Origin: JBBQKP01 sp038326995
Lineage (GTDB): Bacteria > Planctomycetota > Phycisphaerae > Tepidisphaerales > Tepidisphaeraceae
Length of the DNA stretch: 26,230 nucleotides
Direction of reading: 5' to 3'
Assembly: GCA_038326995.1 (NCBI GenBank)
Contig: JBBQKP010000024.1
Location: 1 to 26,230, forward strand
Part shown: positions 1 through 8,111 of the stretch, piece after piece
Layout: the number at the start of each line of letters is the position of its first letter
Position numbering within the stretch: the first letter of the stretch is position 1
The notes under the pieces: model-generated
The model's database searches: none
What the model was told of the DNA's origin: nothing
What the model saw: the letters and a program-made list of their open reading frames with translations, nothing else
Translations under genes and position numbers: made by a program

Positions 1-1821
1 GAGAGAGCCCTTTTGCTGCACGCCGTCGCCCAGCACTTCGCGGAGCGCCCAGTTGGTGACGTGAGTGGTGGTGTGATTCTGCTCGGTCTGGCGTCGAGTC
101 GGATCGACATCGAGGTCGGCCGTCTGTCCGATCTCGATGGAGCCTTCATTCACGATGCCGACGTGCAGCACGTGATCGCCGGCGCGTTGCGTGGATTGGA
201 CGATGAACGCGCCGGTGGAGGTGGCGATAAAGCCGCTGTCGCCGACCTGACCGCCCTGCTCGCCGTAGAAATTTGTCGAATCGAGAATGAGTGCGACTTG
301 CTGGCGAGGCAGGAGCGTGCCCGAGGTGAGCACTTCCGAACCGCGAACGGCCGCGAGAATTTTCGCCTTGCCGATGAGCGAAGCGAATTTCAGCTTGTCG
401 TTTGTCGGCGGCACGGCTGTCAGATCCACCGCAAGAATCACGTGCGATTTTCGACCCTCGCCCGATTTTTCCCGGAACTCATCGAACAGTTTTTCATAAC
501 CCGCGCCGTCAATTCGCAGCCCGCGCTCCAAGGCCATCTGTTCCTGCAGATCGATCGGAAAGCCGAACGTGGTGTGCAGGTCGAACGAATCTTTTGCCGG
601 GATGAGTTTCGACACGGCTCGGTTCGCCGCGTCGTCGAACAAGCCGAGCCCGCGCTCGATGGTCTGAAGGAAGCTCGCTTCTTCACTTCGAATGATCTCC
701 GCCACGCGTTTCGCCGATGTGCGCAATTCCGGAAACGCATCACCCATCGTGTGCGCGAAAATATCCACAAGCTCAAACAAGAACGGCCTGCGCAGATTGA
801 ACTGCTGATATCCGAATCGCACAGCGCGACGGATCACACTTCGCACGACGCTGTCGCGACCGTTGGGCCCGGGGTTCGCGCCGTCGGTGATGGAAAACGT
901 CGCCATGCGCGCGTGATCGGCAATGACGCGAAAGGCGATGTCGCGTTTAAGCTCGGGCGATTCGCTCGAACGATCTCCAAGATCACTTTCAGGAAACAGG
1001 CCGCCGTAGGATTTGGCAGAAATCTGGCTGATTTTCGCGAAGACCGGCTCGAACAAATCGATGGCGTAGTTGTCGGTTTTTCCCTGGATGACCTGACAAA
1101 TTCGCTCGAAGCCCATGCCAGTATCGACATGCTGCGCGGGCAGTTTCGTGAGCGAGCGGTCGGCGTTGCGGTTGTACTGGATGAAGACGTTGTTCCAGAT
1201 TTCCATGACACGCGGGTCGGTGCCGGAAAGGACGGTCGGGCCGCCGGTTTTGTCGGGCGTGCGGTCGTAAAAAATTTCGGTGCACGGGCCGCACGGGCCG
1301 GTCTCGCCCATCTCCCAGAAATTATCTTTACCTCCGTAATGAATGCGGTCGCGTGGCACGCCGATGATGTCGTGCCAGATGTTCGCGGCCTCGTCGTCTC
1401 GCGGCACGCCACTGGCCGGATCGCCTTCGTGCACGGTGACATGGATCCGAGTCGGGTCGAGCTTCCAAACGTCCACGAGCAATTCCCACGCCATCTTGAT
1501 CGCACCCTCTTTGAAGTAATCGCCGAAGGACCAGTTGCCCAGCATTTCAAAAAACGTGTGATGCCTGCGGGATCTGCCGACGTCGTCCAGGTCGTTGTGT
1601 TTTCCGCCCGCGCGGATGCACTTCTGCGTGTTGACCGCACGTGTGTAGCTGCGTTTTTCAGTGCCCAAAAATATCGGCTTGAACTGGTTCATCCCCGCGT
1701 TAGTGAACAAGAGCGTCGGATCATCCATCGGCACGACGGGGCTGCTCGCGACGAATGTGTGGGCGTGCTTCGTTTCGAAAAACTCAATGAACTGACGGCG
1801 TATGTCGGAACTCGTGGGCAT
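1..1821 (-). CDS. alaS: Alanine--tRNA ligase, N-terminal 607 residues (runs off left edge)
   Basis: Charges tRNA-Ala with alanine in the cytoplasm and hydrolyses mischarged Ser/Gly-tRNA-Ala. The minus strand reads without a stop from an ATG at 1821 to base 1. Near the N-terminus I read FTNAGMNQFKPIFLG, then NTQKCIRAGGKHNDLDDVG and HHTFFEMLGNWSFGDYFK, all class II AlaS core motifs. The visible part ends in the editing domain, with NHTTTH giving an HxxxH site at about residues 583 and 587, followed by NWALREVLGDGV. The rest of the editing domain and the C-Ala domain would lie left of base 1. The gene is divergent from top6B, and no clear Shine-Dalgarno precedes the ATG. A 616-codon open frame on the opposite strand is a shadow of this gene. 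Confidence 0.96.
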   Translation of the reverse strand, partial: MPTSSDIRRQFIEFFETKHAHTFVASSPVVPMDDPTLLFTNAGMNQFKPIFLGTEKRSYTRAVNTQKCIRAGGKHNDLDDVGRSRRHHTFFEMLGNWSFGDYFKEGAIKMAWELLVDVWKLDPTRIHVTVHEGDPASGVPRDDEAANIWHDIIGVPRDRIHYGGKDNFWEMGETGPCGPCTEIFYDRTPDKTGGPTVLSGTDPRVMEIWNNVFIQYNRNADRSLTKLPAQHVDTGMGFERICQVIQGKTDNYAIDLFEPVFAKISQISAKSYGGLFPESDLGDRSSESPELKRDIAFRVIADHARMATFSITDGANPGPNGRDSVVRSVIRRAVRFGYQQFNLRRPFLFELVDIFAHTMGDAFPELRTSAKRVAEIIRSEEASFLQTIERGLGLFDDAANRAVSKLIPAKDSFDLHTTFGFPIDLQEQMALERGLRIDGAGYEKLFDEFREKSGEGRKSHVILAVDLTAVPPTNDKLKFASLIGKAKILAAVRGSEVLTSGTLLPRQQVALILDSTNFYGEQGGQVGDSGFIATSTGAFIVQSTQRAGDHVLHVGIVNEGSIEIGQTADLDVDPTRRQTEQNHTTTHVTNWALREVLGDGVQQKGSL

Positions 1822-1991
1822 AAGCCCGGTGAAAATAACCGCAGAAGCGTCGATAGGCGATAGGCGGCCGGTGAGTCGCTGATCAGGCCTTTCATTGAGT
1901 GCCCATCAAGTCGAAGGTTGAGCGCGGCCAAGGGATCGCTATCGTTCTGTCCTCTTTCGAGCCCGTCCACCATCAGCCAGGGAAGGCAGTC

Positions 1992-4193
1992 ATGTCGAAG
2001 AACGTGCCGTCGCCAGTTTCGTCGCCAGTTTCGTCGCCAGTTTCGTCGCCAAATACGTCATCGGTTTCATCGCCCCTTTTCGACAGTCCTTTGATCCCGG
2101 TCCTCCGAAGCACGCCAAACATGTCACAAGAAAATCAAAAACCCGCAAAACGAGAAACCGCCGAGTCGATGGCGACGCGTCAGAAGGAGATTTCCGTCTC
2201 CGAGTTTTTTGCCAAGAACCGCCACCTTCTGGGTTTCGACAATCCACGCAAAGCGCTGTTGACCACCGTCAAAGAGGCCGTCGACAATTCGCTCGATGCG
2301 TGCGAGGAAGCGGGGATTCTGCCGAGCGTGACCGTGGTCATTGAGGATCTCGAGCCGACCCGCCCCGCCAATGCCAAGGCGTCGCGTTATCGCGTAAGCG
2401 TCATCGACAACGGCCCGGGAATCATCCGCAAGCAGGTCGAGAATGTCTTCGGGCGATTGCTGTTCGGATCGAAATTTCACCGCTTGAAAATGTCGCGTGG
2501 ACAGCAGGGCATCGGCATCAGCGCGGCGGGTATGTACGGCCTGATCACCACTGGAAAGCCGATGATCATCCACACGCGGCCCGGCGCGAAACGGGCCGCG
2601 CATCACATCGAACTCGCGATGAACACCAAGCTGAACCGGGCCGAGGTGACGGTGGATTCTGAGACGGAAGATTTCCCGCCGCAGCGATTCCGGTCGATCA
2701 ATGCTTCGACGCGTATCGATGATTTTCTGACCGTCGTCGACTATCCCACAGGCACGAGTGTGAGCATTGAACTCGAGGGCAAATACATGCGCGGCCGCGG
2801 CAGCGTGGACGAGTTTCTCGAACTCACCGCCATCGCCAACCCGCACGCGAAAATTACGTTCGTCCGGCCCAGCAGAATCGCCAGCGATGAACAGGAAGAG
2901 TTGCTGATCAAGCGGACTGCAAAATCTGCACTCGCTCTCGCTGCGGGGAGTGCAGAGGCTCCTGCCGCTCTTGTCGACACGGCAATCGCGGCCATGCCGG
3001 ATGTGATTGTTGAAGCGGCGTTTCTTGAGACGATCGAACGCGACGGCCTGACGATCTACCCGCGCGGCAGCGACATCATGCCGCCCGAAACACGCGAGAT
3101 TCAGCCGCACCCAAAGGGCATTGAGCTGGGCACGCTATTGCAGATGATCAAGGACTATGAGGCCGTGCGAAAGTCGGCACCGCTATACGATTTTCTGCAG
3201 GAAAAGTTTTGCCGAATCTCGCCGCAAAAGGCGAGCGAATTCTGCAAGTCTGTCGGACTGACGATGAGGACGCGGATCTGCGATGTGGAATCCAGGCACG
3301 CTGAAATTCTGTTCAAGCAGTTTCAGGATTCGCGACTTCCGCCGCCGCCCACGGATTGTCTTGCGCCCATCGGCGTGCAGCAGATGCTCAAGGGCATGAC
3401 CAAGGGCGTGAAGGCGGAGTTCTACACCGCAAGCACGCGCGAGGCGAACGTGTATCGAGGCAGGCCGTTTCAGATCGAGGCCGCCATCGCGTTCGGCGGG
3501 GAATTGCCGTCCGACGACACCGCACGCGTGATTCGCTTCGCCAATCGCGTGCCGCTTCTGTTTCAACAATCCGCATGCAGTTCGTTTAAGGCGAACATCG
3601 AGACCGCGTGGCGCAATTACAATCTGAGCCAGCCGCGCGGGAGCCTGCCCGTCGGGCCGCTGGTGATCATGATCCACATGGCCAGCGTGTGGGTGCCCTT
3701 CACCAGCGAATCGAAGGAAGCGATCGCCGACTACGACGAGATTCGCAAGGAGATGAAGCTCGCGCTGATGGAGTGCGGTCGAAAGCTCGGAATGTATTTG
3801 CGCAAACGACTCGCGATGCAAAGGCAGGCGGATCGACGCGATGTGTTCGAGCGATACATCGGCGAGATCAGCAAGGCCGTCAATCAGCTCAACGGCGAAG
3901 ACGCCAACAAACTTTACGAAGCGTTACAGACGCAGGCGCGTAAGCGAACCGCGATCGCCGACGCGAAGCTCGATGACGAAGGAAAAATCATCAGGGCAGA
4001 GAAAGAATTAAAGAACGACGAAACGGTTGTTCTCGTCGAAGCACGCATGCAGAAATCGGCGGACGTCGAAACCCAACCCGAAGCGGTAGAGATCGAAAGC
4101 CCGGCCGATTCGAACGCGGCCAAACCAGATACGGAAAAGCTGACATCAAACCCGCGAAAGAAAAAGGTCAAGGAGAAGCAGCTCTTCGATTAG
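1992..4193 (+). CDS. top6B: DNA topoisomerase VI subunit B (GHKL ATPase)
   Basis: ATP-dependent subunit of a type IIB topoisomerase, which passes one DNA duplex through another together with the Spo11-like A subunit. Visible GHKL motifs are TTVKEAVDNSLDACEEAG (N box), VIDNGPGI, and GRLLFGSKFHRLKMSRGQ followed by QGIGISAAGMYG. The middle and transducer regions follow (RFANRVPLLFQQSACSSFKA). The protein is about 733 aa, longer than typical archaeal B subunits, with an acidic/basic low-complexity tail ending KKKVKEKQLFD. Start choice is uncertain. ATG 1992 has GGAAGG just upstream but would add a 43-residue SSPV repeat leader. ATG 2121 (MSQENQ) or a later Met fits the family better. In-frame reading also extends up to ATG 1899. 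No A subunit is present; the next gene is trxA. Confidence 0.9.
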   Translation: MSKNVPSPVSSPVSSPVSSPNTSSVSSPLFDSPLIPVLRSTPNMSQENQKPAKRETAESMATRQKEISVSEFFAKNRHLLGFDNPRKALLTTVKEAVDNSLDACEEAGILPSVTVVIEDLEPTRPANAKASRYRVSVIDNGPGIIRKQVENVFGRLLFGSKFHRLKMSRGQQGIGISAAGMYGLITTGKPMIIHTRPGAKRAAHHIELAMNTKLNRAEVTVDSETEDFPPQRFRSINASTRIDDFLTVVDYPTGTSVSIELEGKYMRGRGSVDEFLELTAIANPHAKITFVRPSRIASDEQEELLIKRTAKSALALAAGSAEAPAALVDTAIAAMPDVIVEAAFLETIERDGLTIYPRGSDIMPPETREIQPHPKGIELGTLLQMIKDYEAVRKSAPLYDFLQEKFCRISPQKASEFCKSVGLTMRTRICDVESRHAEILFKQFQDSRLPPPPTDCLAPIGVQQMLKGMTKGVKAEFYTASTREANVYRGRPFQIEAAIAFGGELPSDDTARVIRFANRVPLLFQQSACSSFKANIETAWRNYNLSQPRGSLPVGPLVIMIHMASVWVPFTSESKEAIADYDEIRKEMKLALMECGRKLGMYLRKRLAMQRQADRRDVFERYIGEISKAVNQLNGEDANKLYEALQTQARKRTAIADAKLDDEGKIIRAEKELKNDETVVLVEARMQKSADVETQPEAVEIESPADSNAAKPDTEKLTSNPRKKKVKEKQLFD
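2009..2068 (+). repeat. 12-bp degenerate tandem repeat at the start of top6B
   Basis: About five copies of a 12-bp unit related to gtcgccagtttc, the first three perfect. In the top6B frame they encode SSPV repeats upstream of the conserved N-terminus. Whether they are translated depends on which start codon is used. Confidence 0.85.
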
Positions 4194-4271
4194 TCGTGCG
4201 ATCCGATAATGTGCGCGATCTTCGAAATATCGGGGAAATCCGAGGTTATTCACCGGTAGCAACTTGCGCCG

Positions 4272-4300
4272 TAGACTACCGATTCGTAAGGTCCTATGAT
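4272..4300 (+). promoter_or_regulatory. Candidate sigma70-type promoter for trxA
   Basis: TAGACT (4272-4277), a 17-bp spacer and TATGAT (4295-4300) lie about 70 bp upstream of the trxA start, in the 178-bp gap after top6B. The match to consensus is moderate and read by eye only. Confidence 0.4.
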
Positions 4301-4371
4301 TTGAAGCGACAAAGTAAGAGAACGTAGCGATCAATCAAAGCTCCTAAAAGCAGAAAAAAAGGATGGATTTC

Positions 4372-4698
4372 ATGGCTGGAAAACTGACCAAAGAGTTCAC
4401 TGACGCGAATTTCGACAGCGAAGTCCTTAAGAGCGAAACGCCCGTGCTCGTGGACGTGTGGGCGGAGTGGTGCGGACCATGCCGCATGCTCGCACCGACG
4501 ATCGACCAGCTCGCGACTGAATACGACGGCAAGGCGAAGGTCGGCAAACTCGACGCCGACGCCAACCGCGACACCGTGAGCAAATACGGCGTATCGGCTC
4601 TGCCCACAATCCTGGTTTTCAAGGCCGGTCAGGTGGTGCATAAATTCGTCGGCCTGCGTCAGAAGAGTGAGTTCAAGCAGGTCTTGGACACGCTGTAA
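4372..4698 (+). CDS. trxA: Thioredoxin
   Basis: Small cytoplasmic dithiol oxidoreductase that reduces protein disulfides. The 108-residue product has the classical active site WCGPC at residues 33-37 (AEWCGPCRMLAP), the cis-proline segment SALPTILVFKAG, and the usual C-terminal helix. ATG 4372 is preferred over the in-frame ATG at 4363: the A-rich AAAAAAAGGAT lies just before it with suitable spacing, whereas 4363 would fall inside that site. The gene has its own candidate promoter. A second in-frame TAA lies six bases after the stop. The downstream oxidoreductase starts 86 bp later and may be co-transcribed. Confidence 0.95.
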   Translation: MAGKLTKEFTDANFDSEVLKSETPVLVDVWAEWCGPCRMLAPTIDQLATEYDGKAKVGKLDADANRDTVSKYGVSALPTILVFKAGQVVHKFVGLRQKSEFKQVLDTL

Positions 4699-4784
4699 CA
4701 GTAATGGGTCAGAGCGGCGAAACAGATTCATTCGAGCCGACACGTAAGACTGTCTATCGACTTTGAGGTCTTCGGACATCTGTC

Positions 4785-5897
4785 ATGGCCAATCTCCGCA
4801 TAGGACTTATCGGGTGTGCTTCGACCGCGGCGGCGAAACAGATCGCCGCGATGGCGAATTTGGCCGAGGTGGAGTTTAGCGCGGCATTCGATGCTCATGC
4901 CGACGCACTTCGCGTCTTGCCCGATGAAGTAACGCAGTTCGAATCACCGGCCGCGCTCCTCGATTCTGGAACGGTCGATGCGGTGATCGTTCATACGCCG
5001 CTTAAAGATCGCGTTGAACATATTTCACTCGCCATCGACGCGGGCGTGCACGTGCTGGTCGAACGGCCGCTCGCCGCGACCGCAAACGATGCGAAGCAGT
5101 TAATCGATCGACACGTTTCACAATCGAGTTCGAGGTCCACGCCGACGGTATTTGCGGTCAATCTTACGCACCGTCTCCGGCACACCTGGCTCAAGGTGCA
5201 GCAGATCGTTGACTCGGGCGAGCTCGGGCAGATTCTCCGCGCTCATTGGACGCTGACCGATCAGTTTCGGGCGCATTCGTTTTACACGTCAACCCCGGGC
5301 CGCGGCACATTCAAAAACGACGGCGGCGGGCTTTTGATGAGCCAGTATCACGCGAACCTTGATCTGCTCACTTACATTTTAGGCAAGCCGACACACGCCG
5401 CCGCGGTCGTAAAGTTCGGCCGGTTTCATCCCATCGACGTCGAGGATGAAGTCTTCGCCACGCTCGAATACGCAAGCGGCACGCACGCATCCATCGTCGC
5501 TTCGACGGCAGAGCCGATGGGCAACAATCGCCTTGAGATCGTCGGCTCAAATGCGATGCTTCGCGTCGTCGGTTCAAGGCGGATCGAGGTCGTCACGCCC
5601 AAATCCGATCAGTCGACTCAGCTTCGATCCGACAACATTTATGGCGATCGCGAAATCGTGGTTCGCGAAGTGGGCGTAAACACCGCCGCGGTCGATGAAA
5701 CCGTCGAAGGACTCAAGGCGTTTATCAGCGCGATTCAGGACAACAAAATGCATCCGTGCCTTGCGTCGGACAACCTCACGACGATCGAAATTGCGAACGC
5801 GATCATTCTGGCGGGCGTTCGAAAACGCCGCGTCGGTTTGCCCGTCGATCAGAACGATTACGGCGAGCTGTATAGATCGCTGTGCGAGAGGCAATGA
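4785..5897 (+). CDS. Gfo/Idh/MocA-family NAD(P)-dependent oxidoreductase
   Basis: 370-residue cytoplasmic dehydrogenase-like protein. The N-terminal Rossmann fold starts at RIGLIGCASTAAAKQI. VIVHTPLKDRVEHISLAIDA and HVLVERPLA correspond to the strand and EKP region of the family, with ERP in place of the usual EKP. The C-terminal alpha/beta domain contains GGGLLMSQYHANLDLLTYIL, matching the family's GGG...D...H..D pattern. Members act on sugars, inositols or related polyols, but nothing here identifies the substrate. It follows trxA on the same strand and converges on the next gene with only seven bases between the two stops. I see no Shine-Dalgarno before ATG 4785. Confidence 0.88.
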   Translation: MANLRIGLIGCASTAAAKQIAAMANLAEVEFSAAFDAHADALRVLPDEVTQFESPAALLDSGTVDAVIVHTPLKDRVEHISLAIDAGVHVLVERPLAATANDAKQLIDRHVSQSSSRSTPTVFAVNLTHRLRHTWLKVQQIVDSGELGQILRAHWTLTDQFRAHSFYTSTPGRGTFKNDGGGLLMSQYHANLDLLTYILGKPTHAAAVVKFGRFHPIDVEDEVFATLEYASGTHASIVASTAEPMGNNRLEIVGSNAMLRVVGSRRIEVVTPKSDQSTQLRSDNIYGDREIVVREVGVNTAAVDETVEGLKAFISAIQDNKMHPCLASDNLTTIEIANAIILAGVRKRRVGLPVDQNDYGELYRSLCERQ

Positions 5898-5904
5898 GTC
5901 GGAC

Positions 5905-6591
5905 TTATTTTATCGATTCAAAAACTGGCCCATCGAACACAGGCGGATCGATGATGATGCTACCGTCCGAAAGCAGGAAAACTTTGATCGTCGCGGGCTT
6001 ATCGTCGAGGGTGACGGCGACGACGACTTCGCCGGGCTTGGCGGGAGGGATGATCGAGTGTGTCGCTGATTTTATTGCTGATTTTATTGTGGCGAATTGA
6101 GTGTTTTCAACAGTGCGGATGCTGGCTCTGAAATCCGGGGGTGAGAAGAGCGTGCCGGGCAAGCACGACTGCGCGAGGAAGTAAATTTCAGGAATGCGAT
6201 TGTTTCGGGAAGGTTCAAAACTAATGCAAAGAAAACGAATGATTCCCGCGCCGTCTTTCGTCGAAAGAAAGACCCCTTTTGCTGGGTGCGCGAGGTTGTT
6301 CGGGAAAAACGATTTGATCGCCTCTTGCTCACGTGCCGACGTATTCTCGATCAGCACCGTCTGATTCGGCAATCTATTTTGAAGTTGCACGGCGTGAAAA
6401 TTTGCTTCCAATGTCGGCCAGAGCTTAGACAAATGCGGCATGGGCAACAGTAACGCGACGGCCAGCATGATCGACAAAACGATCAATCGTCGATTCGAGC
6501 GAGGTTTCGCGTAATCGAGCGTGATCGGACGATTGCTCGCGCTCATTTTGGCCGCGATCTCCGATTCAGTTTTCTCATCGACGCCGTCCAT
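5905..6591 (-). CDS. Unrecognised single-pass membrane protein
   Basis: I do not recognise the family. From ATG 6591 (MDGVDEKTESEIAAK) the product is about 228 aa. It has a charged N-terminus, one hydrophobic segment at roughly residues 34-52 (LIVLSIMLAVALLLPM) and an external-looking C-terminal part ending in beta-rich sequence (GEVVVAVTLDDKPATIKVF). The frame is open further upstream to 6801, but that part overlaps the divergent gene and looks non-coding. A 12-bp perfect tandem duplication near the end gives KSAIKSA. The gene faces away from the 6677 membrane protein across 85 bp, so the two probably share a divergent promoter region. Confidence 0.6.
   Translation of the reverse strand: MDGVDEKTESEIAAKMSASNRPITLDYAKPRSNRRLIVLSIMLAVALLLPMPHLSKLWPTLEANFHAVQLQNRLPNQTVLIENTSAREQEAIKSFFPNNLAHPAKGVFLSTKDGAGIIRFLCISFEPSRNNRIPEIYFLAQSCLPGTLFSPPDFRASIRTVENTQFATIKSAIKSATHSIIPPAKPGEVVVAVTLDDKPATIKVFLLSDGSIIIDPPVFDGPVFESIK
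6065..6088. repeat. 12-bp perfect tandem duplication within the 5905-6591 gene
   Basis: Two exact adjacent copies of gctgattttatt (6065-6076 and 6077-6088), in frame with the minus-strand gene. Confidence 0.9.
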
Positions 6592-6676
6592 TGCTAGTAT
6601 CGTATCAACTCGTCGAAACTTCGTCTTCCGACCACTCTTCAACTCTCCAATCGTGATCCTCAACAACCACACGCGA

Positions 6677-7081
6677 ATGCTCGTTCCCCTGATCACTGGC
6701 ACACTCTCGGCAGTCTGTTTCGTTCCACTTTTCGTGCTCGAGCTCTGGGCAGGGAACCCGATTTCCACCATGTGGGTCGGCCTGCTGGTTCTGGGCGGCA
6801 CGATCGCGTGGCTCGGCTACCGCGCGTGCACATCGCCGTTCTCCATGCGAATCGATGGGCAAAAATTGATTTTGAAATCGCTGCTGGGCGAGCGTGCCTA
6901 TACGATGGCCGACATTGCGGATTGGATGTTCATGACCACGGAAAATCCGCCGTCAAAAATCACTCCGCAGAGCAACGCGGTTCTGCGAGTAAAATTAAAC
7001 GACGGCCGAAATTATCGAGGCGAAGTGACTCTGGATGAGGCACGCGAAATCGCAAGGCGTTTGGGTTCGATCAATATTTGA
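6677..7081 (+). CDS. Small two-helix membrane protein, possibly with a bacterial PH-like domain
   Basis: About 134 aa from ATG 6677. Two hydrophobic segments (PLITGTLSAVCFVPLFVL and MWVGLLVLGGTIAWLGY) are followed by a soluble tail reading FSMRIDGQKLILKSLLGER, then YTMADIADW and NAVLRVKLNDGRNYRGEV. Two membrane helices followed by a short beta sheet with 'G..L.....LG.R.Y....I' resembles bacterial PH-domain membrane proteins, but this is inference from pattern only. The start was chosen because the upstream in-frame sequence overlaps the divergent minus-strand gene. Confidence 0.6.
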   Translation: MLVPLITGTLSAVCFVPLFVLELWAGNPISTMWVGLLVLGGTIAWLGYRACTSPFSMRIDGQKLILKSLLGERAYTMADIADWMFMTTENPPSKITPQSNAVLRVKLNDGRNYRGEVTLDEAREIARRLGSINI

Positions 7082-7167
7082 ATCGCCTTCCGGCGGCTCC
7101 GGCCCGTTCGGCAGGAAATTCACTTTCTGAAGTCGTTTGACGATGGTCGATTAACCGGGCATTGCAA

Positions 7168-7209
7168 TGTCCTGGCAGGCGGGCCAATTGCCAAAGATTG
7201 CCAGACATC
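7168..7209 (+). other. Imperfect inverted repeat in the 7082-7332 gap
   Basis: TGTCCTGGCA pairs with TGCCAGACA with one bulged C, in the 250-bp gap after the 6677 gene. No T-tract follows, so I do not call it a terminator. Its role is unknown. Confidence 0.4.
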
Positions 7210-7332
7210 GCCGTTTGCACCGGTGCCACCCGAAAAGTTTAAGCCGCTGAAAGTGGCTATCGTGCTCAATATTTTTCAAATTTGCCTGAAGCGAATTTTA
7301 TCTCTTTAACATGGATGCGGTAAGGTAATGTC

Positions 7333-7536
7333 GTGAACAACAAAACAATTTCGCTCGTCTGTCTCGTCCTTGGCTTCCTCTCGATCATCGCTTCGATCGT
7401 GATTTGGAACGTCGCGAAATCACCCGATCCGGCTCACGGCGAGCGGTTTGGCATCTTCGTCGGACTCTGGGCCCCCACTTTCTTCGCGCTCTCCACGAGA
7501 TTCGATCACCGCGAGCGGACTTCGGCAAAGATGTAA
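7333..7536 (+). CDS. Small hypothetical two-helix membrane protein
   Basis: 67 aa beginning at GTG 7333 with AAGGTA close upstream. Two hydrophobic stretches (SLVCLVLGFLSIIASIVIW and FGIFVGLWAPTFFALS) are separated by a short charged loop, and the C-terminus is basic and polar. I do not recognise a named family. The clean hydrophobic pattern and short loop support a real protein, but the length is small and the start is a GTG. It stands alone between two non-coding stretches. Confidence 0.5.
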   Translation: MNNKTISLVCLVLGFLSIIASIVIWNVAKSPDPAHGERFGIFVGLWAPTFFALSTRFDHRERTSAKM

Positions 7537-7646
7537 ATCCACTGCGGAATCAAAAGAAATGCGATGCCCAGTCGGCGAATGAGCAGACTTGCCCTATCCG
7601 CAGTAGGAAATTTTCATCAAACCCGACAAAAGCGATCGCCGCGCGT

Positions 7647-7676
7647 TTGACAGGGCTGGTGCCGAAACGATATAGT
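7647..7676 (+). promoter_or_regulatory. Strong sigma70-type promoter for the tRNA-Thr-tuf cluster
   Basis: A perfect TTGACA at 7647-7652, an 18-bp spacer and TATAGT at 7671-7676. It lies about 145 bp upstream of tRNA-Thr, with no gene in between, and is the best promoter match in the window. It probably drives tRNA-Thr, tuf and perhaps the genes through nusG. Confidence 0.65.
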
Positions 7677-7821
7677 GCCCGGCTCGATTGACTCGGAAGG
7701 AAAGCAACTTCCCAGGAGGCCGAGAACAACGAGCGGGTGGTTCGAGCGGGTTCGCTTCACAAACATTCGGGTCATCCGGACGATGTGAAGTAGAAGAAGT
7801 CAAGCGGCTCAATCCGTACTC

Positions 7822-7894
7822 GCTGCCATAGCTCAGTTGGTAGAGCGCCACATTGGTAATGTGGAGGTCCTGGGTTCAACCCCCAGTGGCAGCT
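7822..7894 (+). tRNA. tRNA-Thr (anticodon GGT)
   Basis: A complete cloverleaf. The acceptor stem GCTGCCA pairs with TGGCAGC, the D arm contains AGCTCAGTTGGTAGAGC, the anticodon stem CCACA/TGTGG encloses TTGGTAA with anticodon GGT, and the T arm CTGGG/CCCAG encloses TTCAACC. CCA is not encoded. It lies just upstream of tuf, a conserved bacterial arrangement, and is probably processed from the same transcript. Confidence 0.97.
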
Positions 7895-7979
7895 CTGAAT
7901 AATCGGCAGTGTAACGCTGCCGGGAGTCAAAAGAAGGTCGTCTGACGCATTCGAGAGGCGCGATTCTCCGTCTGCGGTC

Positions 7980-8021
7980 CGCGATGGTCAATTAGGGGCA
8001 TGAAGGTCATGCCCGATCGCG
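7980..8021 (+). other. Nested hairpin in the tRNA-Thr to tuf leader
   Basis: The inner stem GGGCATGA / TCATGCCC (7996-8003 and 8007-8014) is perfect with an AGG loop. It is flanked by CGCGAT (7980-7985) and ATCGCG (8016-8021), which can pair outside it. The following sequence is not a T-tract. An RNA-processing or attenuation element is possible. Confidence 0.55.
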
Positions 8022-8111
8022 ACGAACGGAATCGCAAGTCAAAATATCAGTCTGGCCTGAATATAACCGTAAAAAACGGCAGGTCTTACAGGTCTACAAG
8101 AGGCAAACACA

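Noticed and set aside
13..1863. A 616-codon open frame on the plus strand
   Set aside because: It lies opposite alaS, whose minus-strand frame has all the family motifs; the plus-strand translation has no coherent domain.
2124..3110. Long minus-strand frame opposite top6B
   Set aside because: It is the complement of the conserved GHKL region and its composition is Arg/His-rich noise.
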